Below are positions 48,301-63,000 of a DNA stretch of 64,000 bases, piece by piece. The notes beneath the pieces are model-generated. The model saw only the letters and a program-made list of their open reading frames with translations, made no database searches and had not been told where the DNA came from. The position numbers and the translations under genes were made by a program. The stretch spans positions 62,001-126,000 of the forward strand of contig NW_026704059.1 of NCBI RefSeq assembly GCF_958295425.1. The letters are read 5' to 3'. Source of the DNA: Solea solea. Taxonomy: Eukaryota; Chordata; Actinopteri; Pleuronectiformes; Soleidae. Positions within the stretch are counted from its first letter, which is position 1. Every line of letters begins with the position of its first letter.

Positions 48301-51300
48301 AACATAAACCTCACAAATAAAGTTAACATCTTATAAGATATACTTCTGTACCCTCAGTGTTTGATTTTGCAATGATTTCACTGTTTGGATGTGTTTTTCT
48401 ATTTGTGTCTGTTTTTGTGCAAGTATACGGCTCTTTTCTGATTTTTTTCAATTTTCTACTGTCCCATAACATAAACCTCACAAATAAAGTTAACATCTTA
48501 TAAGATATACTTCTGTACCCTCAGTGTTTGATTTTGCAATGATTTCACTGTTTGGATGTGTTTTTCTATTTGTGTCTGTTTTTGTGCACATTCAGCAAGT
48601 ATACGGCTGTTTTCTGATTTTTTTCAATTTTCTACTGTCCCATAACATAAACCTCACAAATAAAGTTAAAATCTTATAAGATATAGGTATATGCCTTCAG
48701 TGTTTGATTTTGCAATGATTTCAATGTTTGGATGTGTTTTTCTATTTGTGTCTGTTTTTGTGCAAGTATACGGCTGTTTTCTGATTTTTTTCAATTTTCT
48801 ACTGTCCCATAACATAAACCTCACAAATAAAGTTAAAATCTTATAAGATATAGTTATATGCCTTCAGTGTTTGATTTTGCAATGATTTCACTGTTTGGAT
48901 GTGTTTTTCTATTTGTGTCTGTTTATATGCAAGTATACGGCTGTTTTCTGATTTTTTTCAATTTTCTACTGTCCCATAACATAAACCTCACAAATAAAGT
49001 TAACATCTTATAAGATATACTTCTGTACCCTCAGTGTTTGATTTTGCAATGATTTCACTGTTTGGATGTGTTTTTCTATTTGTGTCTGTTTTTGTGCACA
49101 TTCAGCAAGTATACGGCTGTTTTCTGATTTTTTTCAATTTTCTACTGTCCCATAACATAAACCTCACAAATAAAGTTAAAATCTTATAAGATATAGGTAT
49201 ATGCCTTCAGTGTTTGATTTTGCAATAATTTCAATGTTTGGATGTGTTTTTCTATTTGTGTCTGTTTTTGTGCAAGTATACGGCTGTTTTCTGATTTTTT
49301 TCAATTTTCTACTGTCCCATAACATAAACCTCACAAATAAAGTTAAAATCTTATAAGATATAGTTATATGCCTTCAGTGTTTGATTTTGCAATGATTTCA
49401 CTGTTTGGATGTGTTTTTCTATTTGTGTCTGTTTTTGTGCACATTCAGCAAGTATACGGCTGTTTTCTGATTTTTTTCAATTTTCTACTGTCCCATAACA
49501 TAAACCTCACAAATAAAGTTAAAATCTTATAAGATATAGGTATATGCCTTCAGTGTTTGATTTTGCAATGATTTCACTGTTTGGATGTGTTTTTCTATTT
49601 GTGTCTGTTTATGTGCAAGTATACGGCTGTTTTCTGATTTTTTTCAATTTTCTACTGTCCCATAACATAAACCTCACAAATAAAGTTAACATCTTATAAG
49701 ATATACTTCTGTACCCTCAGTGTTTGATTTTGCAATGATTTCACTGTTTGGATGTGTTTTTCTATTTGTGTCTGTTTTTGTGCACATTCAGCAAGTATAC
49801 GGCTGTTTTCTGATTTTTTTCAATTTTCTACTGTCCCATAACATAAACCTCACAAATAAAGTTAACATCTTATAAGATATACTTCTGTACCATCAGTGTT
49901 TGATTTTGCAATGATTTCACTGTTTGGATGTGTTTTTCTATTTGTGTCTGTTTTTGTGCAAGTATACGGCTGTTTTCTGATTTTTTTCAATTTTCTACTG
50001 TCCCATAACATAAACCTCACAAATAAAGTTAAAATCTTATAAGATATAGTTATATGCCTTCAGTGTTTGATTTTGCAATGATTTCACTGTTTGGATGTGT
50101 TTTTCTATTTGTGTCTGTTTATATGCAAGTATACGGCTGTTTTCTGATTTTTTTCAATTTTCTACTGTCCCATAACATAAACCTCACAAATAAAGTTAAC
50201 ATCTTATAAGATATACTTCTGTACCCTCAGTGTTTGATTTTGCAATGATTTCACTGTTTGGATGTGTTTTGCTATTTGTGTCTGTTTTTGTGCACATTCA
50301 GCAAGTATACGGCTGTTTTCTGATTTTTTTCAATTTTCTACTGTCCCATAACATAAACCTCACAAATAAAGTTAACATCTTATAAGATATACTTCTGTAC
50401 CATCAGTGTTTGATTTTGCAATGATTTCACTGTTTGGATGTGTTTTTCTATTTGTGTCTGTTTTTGTGCAAGTATACGGCTGTTTTCTGTTTTTCTTCAA
50501 TTTTCTACTGTCCCATAACATAAACCTCACAAATAAAGTTAAAATCTTATAAGATATAGTTATATGCCTTCAGTGTTTGATTTTGCAATGATTTCACTGT
50601 TTGGATGTGTTTTTCTATTTGTGTCTGTTTATGTGCAAGTATACGGCTGTTTTCTGATTTTTTTCAATTTTCAACTGTCCCATAACATAAACCTCACAAA
50701 TAAAGTTAACATCTTATAAGATATACTTCTGTACCCTCAGTGTTTGATTTTGCAATGATTTCACTGTTTGGATTTGTTTTTCTATTTGTGTCTGTTTTTG
50801 TGCAAGTATACGGCTGTTTTCTGATTTTTTTCAATTTTCTACTGTCCCATAACATAAACCTCACAAATAAAGTTAACATCTTATAAGATATACTTCTGTA
50901 CCCTCAGTGTTTGATTTTGCAATGATTTCACTGTTTGGATGTGTTTTTCTATTTGTGTCTGTTTTTGTGCAAGTATACGGCTCTTTTCTGATTTTTTTCA
51001 ATTTTCTACTGTCCCATAACATAAACCTCACAAATAAAGTTAACATCTTATAAGATATACTTCTGTACCCTCAGTGTTTGATTTTGCAATGATTTCACTG
51101 TTTGGATTTGTTTTTCTATTTGTGTCTGTTTTTGTGCAAGTATACGGCTGTTTTCTGATTTTTTTCAATTTTCTACTGTCCCATAACATAAACCTCACAA
51201 ATAAAGTTAACATCTTATAAGATATACTTCTGTACCCTCAGTGTTTGATTTTGCAATGATTTCACTGTCTGGATGTGTTTTTCTATTTGTGTCTGTTTTT

Positions 51301-54300
51301 GTGCAAGTATACGGCTCTTTTCTGATTTTTTTCAATTTTCTACTGTCCCATAACATAAACCTCACAAATAAAGTTAACATCTTATAAGATATACTTCTGT
51401 ACCCTCAGTGTTTGATTTTGCAATGATTTCACTGTTTGGATGTGTTTTTCTATTTGTGTCTGTTTTTGTGCACATTCAGCAAGTATACGGCTGTTTTCTG
51501 ATTTTTTTCAATTTTCTACTGTCCCATAACATAAACCTCACAAATAAAGTCAAAATCTTATAAGATATAGGTATATGCCTTCAGTGTTTGATTTTGCAAT
51601 GATTTCAATGTTTGGATGTGTTTTTCTATTTGTGTCTGTTTTTGTGCAAGTATACGGCTGTTTTCTGATTTTTTTCAATTTTCTACTGTCCCATAACATA
51701 AACCTCACAAATAAAGTTAAAATCTTATAAGATATAGTTATATGCCTTCAGTGTTTGATTTTGCAATGATTTCACTGTTTGGATGTGTTTTTCTATTTGT
51801 GTCTGTTTATATGCAAGTATACGGCTGTTTTCTGATTTTTTTCAATTTTCTACTGTCCCATAACATAAACCTCACAAATAAAGTTAACATCTTATAAGAT
51901 ATACTTCTGTACCCTCAGTGTTTGATTTTGCAATGATTTCACTGTTTGGATGTGTTTTGCTATTTGTGTCTGTTTTTGTGCACATTCAGCAAGTATACGG
52001 CTGTTTTCTGATTTTTTTCAATTTTCTACTGTCCCATAACATAAACCTCACAAATAAAGTTAACATCTTATAAGATATACTTCTGTACCATCAGTGTTTG
52101 ATTTTGCAATGATTTCACTGTTTGGATGTGTTTTTCTATTTGTGTCTGTTTTTGTGCAAGTATACGGCTGTTTTCTGATTTTTTTCAATTTTCTACTGTC
52201 CCATAACATAAACCTCACAAATAAAGTTAAAATCTTATAAGATATAGTTATTTACCCTCAGTGTTTGATTTTGCAATGATTTCACTGTTTGGATGTGTTT
52301 TTCTATTTGTGTCTGTTTTTGTGCACATTCAGCAAGTATACGGCTGTTTTCTGATTTTTTTCAATTTTCTACTGTCCCATAACATAAACCTCACAAATAA
52401 AGTTAAAATCTTATAAGATATAGGTATATGCCTTCAGTGTTTGATTTTGCAATAATTTCAATGTTTGGATGTGTTTTTCTATTTGTGTCTGTTTTTGTGC
52501 AAGTATACGGCTGTTTTCTGATTTTTTTCAATTTTCTACTGTCCCATAACATAAACCTCACAAATAAAGTTAAAATCTTATAAGATATAGTTATATGCCT
52601 TCAGTGTTTGATTTTGCAATGATTTCACTGTTTGGATGTGTTTTTCTATTTGTGTCTGTTTTTGTGCACATTCAGCAAGTATACGGCTGTTTTCTGATTT
52701 TTTTCAATTTTCTACTGTCCCATAACATAAACCTCACAAATAAAGTTAACATCTTATAAGATATACTTCTGTACCATCAGTGTTTGATTTTGCAATGATT
52801 TCACTGTTTGGATGTGTTTTTCTATTTGTGTCTGTTTTTGTGCAAGTATACGGCTGTTTTCTGATTTTTTTCAATTTTCTACTGTCCCATAACATAAACC
52901 TCACAAATAAAGTTAAAATCTTATAAGATATAGTTATATGCCTTCAGTGTTTGATTTTGCAATGATTTCACTGTTTGGATGTGTTTTTCTATTTGTGTCT
53001 GTTTATGTGCAAGTATACGGCTGTTTTCTGATTTTTTTCAATTTTCTACTGTCCCATAACATAAACCTCACAAATAAAGTTAACATCTTATAAGATATAC
53101 TTCTGTACCCTCAGTGTTTGATTTTGCAATGATTTCACTGTTTGGATGTGTTTTTCTATTTGTGTCTGTTTTTGTGCACATTCAGCAAGTATACGGCTGT
53201 TTTCTGATTTTTTTCAATTTTCTACTGTCCCATAACATAAACCTCACAAATAAAGTTAAAATCTTATAAGATATAGGTATATGCCTTCAGTGTTTGATTT
53301 TGCAATGATTTCAATGTTTGGATGTGTTTTTCTATTTGTGTCTGTTTTTGTGCAAGTATACGGCTGTTTTCTGATTTTTTTCAATTTTCTACTGTCCCAT
53401 AACATAAACCTCACAAATAAAGTTAAAATCTTATAAGATATAGTTATATGCCTTCAGTGTTTGATTTTGCAATGATTTCACTGTTTGGATGTGTTTTTCT
53501 ATTTGTGTCTGTTTATGTGCAAGTATACGGCTGTTTTCTGATTTTTTTCAATTTTCTACTGTCCCATAACATAAACCTCACAAATAAAGTTAACATCTTA
53601 TAAGATATACTTCTGTACCCTCAGTGTTTGATTTTGCAATGATTTCACTTTTTGGATGTGTTTTTCTATTTGTGTCTGTTTTTGTGCACATTCAGCAAGT
53701 ATACGGCTGTTTTCTGATTTTTTTCAATTTTCTACTGTCCCATAACATAAACCTCACAAATAAAGTTAACATCTTATAAGATATACTTCTGTACCATCAG
53801 TGTTTGATTTTGCAATGATTTCACTGTTTGGATGTGTTTTTCTATTTGTGTCTGTTTTTGTGCAAGTATACGGCTGTTTTCTGATTTTTTTCAATTTTCT
53901 ACTGTCCCATAACATAAACCTCACAAATAAAGTTAAAATCTTATAAGATATAGTTATATGCCTTCAGTGTTTGATTTTGCAATGATTTCACTGTTTGGAT
54001 GTGTTTTTCTATTTGTGTCTGTTTTTGTGCACATTCAGCAAGTATACGGCTGTTTTCTGATTTTTTTCAATTTTCTACTGTCCCATAACATAAACCTCAC
54101 GAATAAAGTTAAAATCTTATAAGATATAGGTATATGCCTTCAGTGTTTGATTTTGCAATGATTTCAATGTTTGGATGTGTTTTTCTATTTGTGTCTGTTT
54201 TTGTGCAAGTATACGGCTGTTTTCTGATTTTTTTCAATTTTCTACTGTCCCATAACATAAACCTCACAAATAAAGTTAAAATCTTATAAGATATAGTTAT

Positions 54301-54600
54301 ATGCCTTCAGTGTTTGATTTTGCAATGATTTCACTGTTTGGATGTGTTTTTCTATTTGTGTCTGTTTATGTGCAAGTATACGGCTGTTTTCTGATTTTTT
54401 TCAATTTTCTACTGTCCCATAACATAAACCTCACAAATAAAGTTAACATCTTATAAGATATACTTCTGTACCCTCAGTGTTTGATTTTGCAATGATTTCA
54501 CTGTTTGGATGTGTTTTTCTATTTGTGTCTGTTTTTGTGCACATTCAGCAAGTATACGGCTGTTTTCTGATTTTTTTCAATTTTCTACTGTCCCATAACA
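42360..54600 (+). repeat. Long variable HOR block (units of 15 and 20 monomers)
   Basis: CTTCAATTTT from the variant TGTTTTTCTTCAA lies at 44551, 47945 and 50495, and TTTTCAACTG at 44724, 45225, 48118 and 50668. The offsets are 3394 (20 x 167 + 6 x 9), 2550 (15 x 167 + 5 x 9) and 501 bp (3 x 167). The 501-bp triplet is present twice in the first unit, and a GTCTGGATG variant of its GCTCTTTTCTG monomer appears near 51268. GTTTATATGCAAG recurs at 42635, 44174, 47568, 48922, 50118 and 51806. GCAATAATTTCAATG recurs at 43281, 46851, 49225 and 52452, shifted by one 176-bp monomer relative to the other markers, so single monomers were gained or lost after the units were duplicated. Confidence 0.85.
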
Positions 54601-57020
54601 TAAACCTCACAAATAAAGTTAAAATCTTATAAGATATAGTTATATGCCTTCAGTGTTTGATTTTGCAATGATTTCAATGTTTGGATGTGTTTTTCTATTT
54701 GTGTCTGTTTTTGTGCACATTCAGCAAGTATACGGCTGTTTTCTGATTTTTTTCAATTTTCTACTGTCCCATAACATAAACCTCACAAATAAAGTTAACA
54801 TCTTATAAGATATACTTCTGTACCCTCAGTGTTTGATTTTGCAATGATTTCACTGTTTGGATGTGTTTTTCTATTTGTGTCTGTTTTTGTGCAAGTATAC
54901 GGCTGTTTTCTGATTTTTTTCAATTTTCTACTGTCCCATAACATAAACCTCACAAATAAAGTTAACATCTTATAAGATATACTTCTGTACCCTCAGTGTT
55001 TGATTTTGCAATGATTTCACTGTTTGGATGTGTTTTGCTATTTGTGTCTGTTTTTGTGCACATTCAGCAAGTATACGGCTGTTTTCTGATTTTTTTCAAT
55101 TTTCTACTGTCCCATAACATAAACCTCACAAATAAAGTTAAAATCTTATAAGATATAGTTATATGCCTTCAGTGTTTGATTTTGCAATGATTTCACTGTT
55201 TGGATGTGTTTTTCTATTTGTGTCTGTTTTTGTGCATATTCAGCAAGTATACGGCTGTTTTCTGATTTTTTTCAATTTTCTACTGTCCCATAACATAAAC
55301 CTCACAAATAAAGTTAACATCTTATAAGATATACTTCTGTACCCTCAGTGTTTGATTTTGCAATGATTTCACTGTTTGGATGTGTTTTTCTATTTGTGTC
55401 TGTTTTTGTGCACATTCAGCAAGTATACGGCTGTTTTCTGATTTTTTTCAATTTTCTACTGTCCCATAACATAAACCTCACAAATAAAGTTAAAATCTTA
55501 TAAGATATAGTTATATGCCTTCAGTTTTTGATTTTGCAATGATTTCACTGTTTGGATGTGTTTTTCTATTTGTGTCTGTTTTTGTGCACATTCAGCAAGT
55601 ATACGGCTGTTTTCTGATTTTTTTCAATTTTCTACTGTCCCATAACATAAACCTCACAAATAAAGTTAAAATCTTATAAGATATAGGTATATGCCTTCAG
55701 TGTTTGATTTTGCAATGATTTCAATGTTTGGATGTGTTTTTCTATTTGTGTCTGTTTTTGTGCAAGTATACGGCTGTTTTCTGATTTTTTTCAATTTTCT
55801 ACTGTCCCATAACATAAACCTCACAAATAAAGTTAAAATCTTATAAGATATAGTTATATGCCTTCAGTGTTTGATTTTGCAATGATTTCAATGTTTGGAT
55901 GTGTTTTTCTATTTGTGTCTGTTTTTGTGCAAGTATACGGCTGTTTTCTGATTTTTTTCAATTTTCTACTGTCCCATAACATAAACCTCACAAATAAAGT
56001 TAACATCTTATAAGATATACTTCTGTACCCTCAGTGTTTGATTTTGCAATGATTTCACTGTTTGGATGTGTTTTTCTATTTGTGTCTGTTTTTGTGCACA
56101 TTCAGCAAGTATACGGCTGTTTTCTGATTTTTTTCAATTTTCTACTGTCCCATAACATAAACCTCACAAATAAAGTTAAAATCTTATGAGATATAGTTAT
56201 ATGCCTTCAGTGTTTGATTTTGCAATGATTTCACTGTTTGGATGTGTTTTTCTATTTGTGTCTGTTTTTGTGCAAGTATACGGCTGTTTTCTGATTTTTT
56301 TCAATTTTCTACTGTCCCATAACATAAACCTCACAAATAAAGTTAACATCTTATAAGATATACTTCTGTACCATCAGTGTTTGATTTTGCAATGATTTCA
56401 CTGTTTGGATGTGTTTTTCTATTTGTGTCTGTTTTTGTGCAAGTATACGGCTGTTTTCTGATTTTTTTCAATTTTCTACTGTCCCATAACATAAACCTCA
56501 CAAATAAAGTTAACATCTTATAAGCTATAGTTATTTACCCTCAGTGTTTGGTTTTGCAATGATTTCACTGTTTGGATGTGTTTTTCTATTTGTGTCTGTT
56601 TTTGTGCACATTCAGCAAGTATACGGCTGTTTTCTTATTTTTTTCAATTTTCTACTGTCCCATAACATAAACCTCACAAATAAAGTTAAAATCTTATGAG
56701 ATATAGTTATATGCCTTCAGTGTTTGATTTTGCAATGATTTCACTGTTTGGATGTGTTTTTCTATTTGTGTCTGTTTTTGTGCAAGTATACGGCTGTTTT
56801 CTGATTTTTTTCAATTTTCTACTGTCCCATAACATAAACCTCACAAATAAAGTTAAAATCTTATAAGATATAGTTATATGCCTTCAGTGTTTGATTTTGC
56901 AATGATTTCACTGTTTGGATGTGTTTTTCTATTTGTGTCTGTTTTTGTGCAAGTATACGGCTGTTTTCTGATTTTTTTCAATTTTCTACTGTCCCATAAC
57001 ATAAACCTCACAAATGAAGT
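54601..57020 (+). repeat. Less ordered satellite segment
   Basis: A mixed short/long satellite without a long period that I could anchor. Private variants include TTCAGTTTTTGATT near 55520, TTATAAGCTATAG near 56520 (palindrome broken) and GTGTTTGGTTTTGC near 56545. ATCTTATGAGAT variants begin here (near 56183 and 56692). Confidence 0.65.
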
Positions 57021-60000
57021 TAAAATCTTATAAGATATAGTTATATGCCTTCAGTGTTTGATTTTGCAATGATTTCACTGTTTGGATGTGTTTTGCTATT
57101 TGTGTCTGTTTTTGTGCACATTCAGCAAGTATACGGCTGTTTTCTGATTTTTTTCAATTTTCTACTGTCCCATAACATAAACCTCACAAATAAAGTTAAA
57201 ATCTTATGAGATATAGTTATATGCCTTCAGTGTTTGATTTTGCAATGATTTCACTGTTTGGATGTGTTTTTCTATTTGTGTCTGTTTATGTGCAAGTATA
57301 CGGCTGTTTTCTGATTTTTTTCAATTTTCTACTGTCCCATAACATAAACCTCACAAATAAAGTTAACATCTTATAAGATATACTTCTGTACCCTCAGTGT
57401 TTGATTTTGCAATGATTTCACTGTTTGGATGTGTTTTTCTATTTGTGTCTGTTTTTGTGCAAGTATACGGCTGTTTTCTGATTTTTTTCAATTTTCTACT
57501 GTCCCATAACATAAACCTCACAAATAAAGTTAAAATCTTATAAGATATAGTTATATGCCTTCAGTGTTTGATTTTGCAATGATTTCACTGTTTGGATGTG
57601 TTTTGCTATTTGTGTCTGTTTTTGTGCACATTCAGCAAGTATACGGCTGTTTTCTGATTTTTTTCAATTTTCTACTGTCCCATAACATAAACCTCACAAA
57701 TAAAGTTAAAATCTTATAAGATATACTTCTCTACCCTCAGTGTTTGATTTTGCAATGATTTCACTGTTTGGATGTGTTTTTCTATTTGTGTCTGTTTTTG
57801 TGCAAGTATACGGCTGTTTTCTGATTTTTTTCAATTTTCTACTGTCCCATAACATAAACCTCACAAATAAAGTTAACATCTTATAAGATATACTTCTGTA
57901 CCATCAGTGTTTGATTTTGCAATGATTTCACTGTTTGGATGTGTTTTTCTATTTGTGTCTGTTTTTGTGCAAGTATACGGCTCTTTTCTGATTTTTTTCA
58001 ATTTTCTACTGTCCCATAACATAAACCTCACAAATAAAGTTAAAATCTTATAAGATATAGTTATATGCCTTCAGTGTTTGATTTTGCAATGATTTCACTG
58101 TTTGGATGTGTTTTTCTATTTGTGTCTGTTTTTGTGCAAGTATACGGCTCTTTTCTGATTTTTTTCAATTTTCTACTGTCCCATAACATAAACCTCACAA
58201 ATAAAGTTAACATCTTATAAGATATACTTCTGTACCCTCAGTGTTTGATTTTGCAATGATTTCACTGTTTGGATGTGTTTTTCTATTTGTGTCTGTTTTT
58301 GTGCACATTCAGCAAGTATACGGCTGTTTTCTGATTTTTTTCAATTTTCTACTGTCCCATAAGATAAACCTCACAAATAAAGTTAAAATCTTATAAGATA
58401 TAGTTATATGCCTTCAGTGTTTGATTTTGCAATGATTTCACTGTTTGGATTTGTTTTTCTATTTGTGTCTGTTTTTGTGCAAGTATACGGCTCTTTTCTG
58501 ATTTTTTTCAATTTTCTACTGTCCCATAACATAAACCTCACAAATAAAGTTAACATCTTATAAGATATACTTCTGTACCCTCAGTGTTTGATTTTGCAAT
58601 GATTTCACTGTTTGGATGTGTTTTTCTATTTGTGTCTGTTTTTGTGCACATTCAGCAAGTATACGGCTGTTTTCTGATTTTTTTCAATTTTCTACTGTCC
58701 CATAAGATAAACCTCACAAATAAAGTTAAAATCTTATAAGATATAGTTATATGCCTTCAGTGTTTGATTTTGCAATGATTTCACTGTTTGGATGTGTTTT
58801 GCTATTTGTGTCTGTTTTTGTGCACATTCAGCAAGTATACGGCTGTTTTCTGATTTTTTTCAATTTTCTACTGTCCCATAACATAAACCTCACAAATAAA
58901 GTTAAAATCTTATGAGATATAGTTATATGCCTTCAGTGTTTGATTTTGCAATGATTTCACTGTTTGGATGTGTTTTTCTATTTGTGTCTGTTTATGTGCA
59001 AGTATACGGCTGTTTTCTGATTTTTTTCAATTTTCTACTGTCCCATAACATAAACCTCACAAATAAAGTTAACATCTTATAAGATATACTTCTGTACCCT
59101 CAGTGTTTGATTTTGCAATGATTTCACTGTTTGGATGTGTTTTTCTATTTGTGTCTGTTTTTGTGCAAGTATACGGCTGTTTTCTGATTTTTTTCAATTT
59201 TCTACTGTCCCATAACATAAACCTCACAAATAAAGTTAAAATCTTATAAGATATAGTTATATGCCTTCAGTGTTTGATTTTGCAATGATTTCACTGTTTG
59301 GATGTGTTTTGCTATTTGTGTCTGTTTTTGTGCACATTCAGCAAGTATACGGCTGTTTTCTGATTTTTTTCAATTTTCTACTGTCCCATAACATAAACCT
59401 CACAAATAAAGTTAAAATCTTATAAGATATACTTCTCTACCCTCAGTGTTTGATTTTGCAATGATTTCACTGTTTGGATGTGTTTTTCTATTTGTGTCTG
59501 TTTTTGTGCAAGTATACGGCTGTTTTCTGATTTTTTTCAATTTTCTACTGTCCCATAACATAAACCTCACAAATAAAGTTAACATCTTATAAGATATACT
59601 TCTGTACCCTCAGTGTTTGATTTTGCAATGATTTCACTGTTTGGATGTGTTTTGCTATTTGTGTCTGTTTTTGTGCACATTCAGCAAGTATACGGCTGTT
59701 TTCTGATTTTTTTCAATTTTCTACTGTCCCATAACATAAACCTCACAAATAAAGTTAAAATCTTATGAGATATAGTTATATGCCTTCAGTGTTTGATTTT
59801 GCAATGATTTCACTGTTTGGATGTGTTTTTCTATTTGTGTCTGTTTTTGTGCAAGTATACGGCTGTTTTCTGATTTTTTTCAATTTTCTACTGTCCCATA
59901 ACATAAACCTCACAAATAAAGTTAACATCTTATAAGATATACTTCTGTACCATCAGTGTTTGATTTTGCAATGATTTCACTGTTTGGATGTGTTTTTCTA

Positions 60001-63000
60001 TTTGTGTCTGTTTTTGTGCAAGTATACGGCTGTTTTCTGATTTTTTTCAATTTTCTACTGTCCCATAACATAAACCTCACAAATAAAGTTAAAATCTTAT
60101 AAGATATAGTTATATGCCTTCAGTGTTTGATTTTGCAATGATTTCACTGTTTGGATGTGTTTTTCTATTTGTGTCTGTTTTTGTGCAAGTATACGGCTCT
60201 TTTCTGATTTTTTTCAATTTTCTACTGTCCCATAACATAAACCTCACAAATAAAGTTAAAATCTTATAAGATATAGTTATATGCCTTCAGTGTTTGATTT
60301 TGCAATGATTTCACTGTTTGGATGTGTTTTTCTATTTGTGTCTGTTTTTGTGCAAGTATACGGCTCTTTTCTGATTTTTTTCAATTTTCTACTGTCCCAT
60401 AACATAAACCTCACAAATAAAGTTAACATCTTATAAGATATACTTCTGTACCCTCAGTGTTTGATTTTGCAATGATTTCACTGTTTGGATGTGTTTTTCT
60501 ATTTGTGTCTGTTTTTGTGCACATTCAGCAAGTATACGGCTGTTTTCTGATTTTTTTCAATTTTCTACTGTCCCATAAGATAAACCTCACAAATAAAGTT
60601 AAAATCTTATAAGATATAGTTATATGCCTTCAGTGTTTGATTTTGCAATGATTTCACTGTTTGGATTTGTTTTTCTATTTGTGTCTGTTTTTGTGCAAGT
60701 ATACGGCTCTTTTCTGATTTTTTTCAATTTTCTACTGTCCCATAACATAAACCTCACAAATAAAGTTAACATCTTATAAGATATACTTCTGTACCCTCAG
60801 TGTTTGATTTTGCAATGATTTCACTGTTTGGATGTGTTTTTCTATTTGTGTCTGTTTTTGTGCACATTCAGCAAGTATACGGCTGTTTTCTGATTTTTTT
60901 CAATTTTCTACTGTCCCATAAGATAAACCTCACAAATAAAGTTAAAATCTTATAAGATATAGTTATATGCCTTCAGTGTTTGATTTTGCAATGATTTCAC
61001 TGTTTGGATGTGTTTTTCTATTTGTGTCTGTTTTTGTGCAAGTATACGGCTGTTTTCTGATTTTTTTCAATTTTCTACTGTCCCATAACATAAACCTCAC
61101 AAATAAAGTTAACATCTTATAAGATATACTTCTGTACCATCAGTGTTTGATTTTGCAATGATTTCACTGTTTGGATGTGTTTTTCTATTTGTGTCTGTTT
61201 TTGTGCAAGTATACGGCTGTTTTCTGATTTTTTTCAATTTTCTACTGTCCCATAACATAAACCTCACAAATAAAGTTAAAATCTTATAAGATATAGTTAT
61301 ATGCCTTCAGTGTTTGATTTTGCAATGATTTCACTGTTTGGATGTGTTTTTCTATTTGTGTCTGTTTATGTGCAAGTATACGGCTGTTTTCTGATTTTTT
61401 TCAATTTTCTACTGTCCCATAACATAAACCTCACAAATAAAGTTAACATCTTATAAGATATACTTCTGTACCATCAGTGTTTGATTTTGCAATGATTTCA
61501 CTGTTTGGATGTGTTTTTCTATTTGTGTCTGTTTTTGTGCAAGTATACGGCTGTTTTCTGATTTTTTTCAATTTTCTACTGTCCCATAACATAAACCTCA
61601 CAAATAAAGTTAAAATCTTATAAGATATACTTCTGTACCCTCAGTGTTTGATTTTGCAATGATTTCACTGTTTGGATTGGTTTTTCTATTTGTGTCTGTT
61701 TTTGTGCAAGTATACGGCTCTTTTCTGATTTTTTTCAATTTTCTACTGTCCCATAACATAAACCTCACAAATAAAGTTAACATCTTATAAGATATACTTC
61801 TGTACCCTCAGTGTTTGATTTTGCAATGATTTCACTGTTTGGATGTGTTTTTCTATTTGTGTCTGTTTTTGTGCACATTCAGCAAGTATACGGCTGTTTT
61901 CTGATTTTTTTCAATTTTCTACTGTCCCATAACATAAACCTCACAAATAAAGTTAAAATCTTATAAGATATAGTTATATGCCTTCAGTGTTTGATTTTGC
62001 AATGATTTCACTGTTTGGATGTGTTTTTCTATTTGTGTCTGTTTTTGTGCAAGTATACGGCTCTTTTCTGATTTTTTTCAATTTTCTACTGTCCCATAAC
62101 ATAAACCTCACAAATAAAGTTAACATCTTATAAGATATACTTCTGTACCCTCAGTGTTTGATTTTGCAATGATTTCACTGTTTGGATGTGTTTTTCTATT
62201 TGTGTCTGTTTTTGTGCACATTCAGCAAGTATACGGCTGTTTTCTGATTTTTTTCAATTTTCTACTGTCCCATAAGATAAACCTCACAAATAAAGTTAAA
62301 ATCTTATAAGATATAGTTATATGCCTTCAGTGTTTGATTTTGCAATGATTTCACTGTTTGGATGTGTTTTGCTATTTGTGTCTGTTTTTGTGCAAGTATA
62401 CGGCTCTTTTCTGATTTTTTTCAGATTTCTACTGTCCCATAACATAAACCTCACAAATAAAGTTAACATCTTATAAGATATACTTCTGTACCCTCAGTGT
62501 TTGATTTTGCAATGATTTCACTGTTTGGATGTGTTTTTCTATTTGTGTCTGTTTTTGTGCACATTCAGCAAGTATACGGCTGTTTTCTGATTTTTTTCAA
62601 TTTTCTACTGTCCCATAAGATAAACCTCACAAATAAAGTTAAAATCTTATAAGATATAGTTATTTACCCTCAGTGTTTGGTTTTGCAATGATTTCACTGT
62701 TTGGATGTGTTTTTCTATTTGTGTCTGTTTTTGTGCAAGTATACGGCTCTTTTCTGATTTTTTTCAATTTTCTACTGTCCCATAACATAAACCTCACAAA
62801 TAAAGTTAACATCTTATAAGATATACTTCTGTACCCTCAGTGTTTGATTTTGCAATGATTTCACTGTTTGGATGTGTTTTTCTATTTGTGTCTGTTTTTG
62901 TGCACATTCAGCAAGTATACGGCTGTTTTCTGATTTTTTTCAATTTTCTACTGTCCCATAAGATAAACCTCACAAATAAAGTTAAAATCTTATAAGATAT

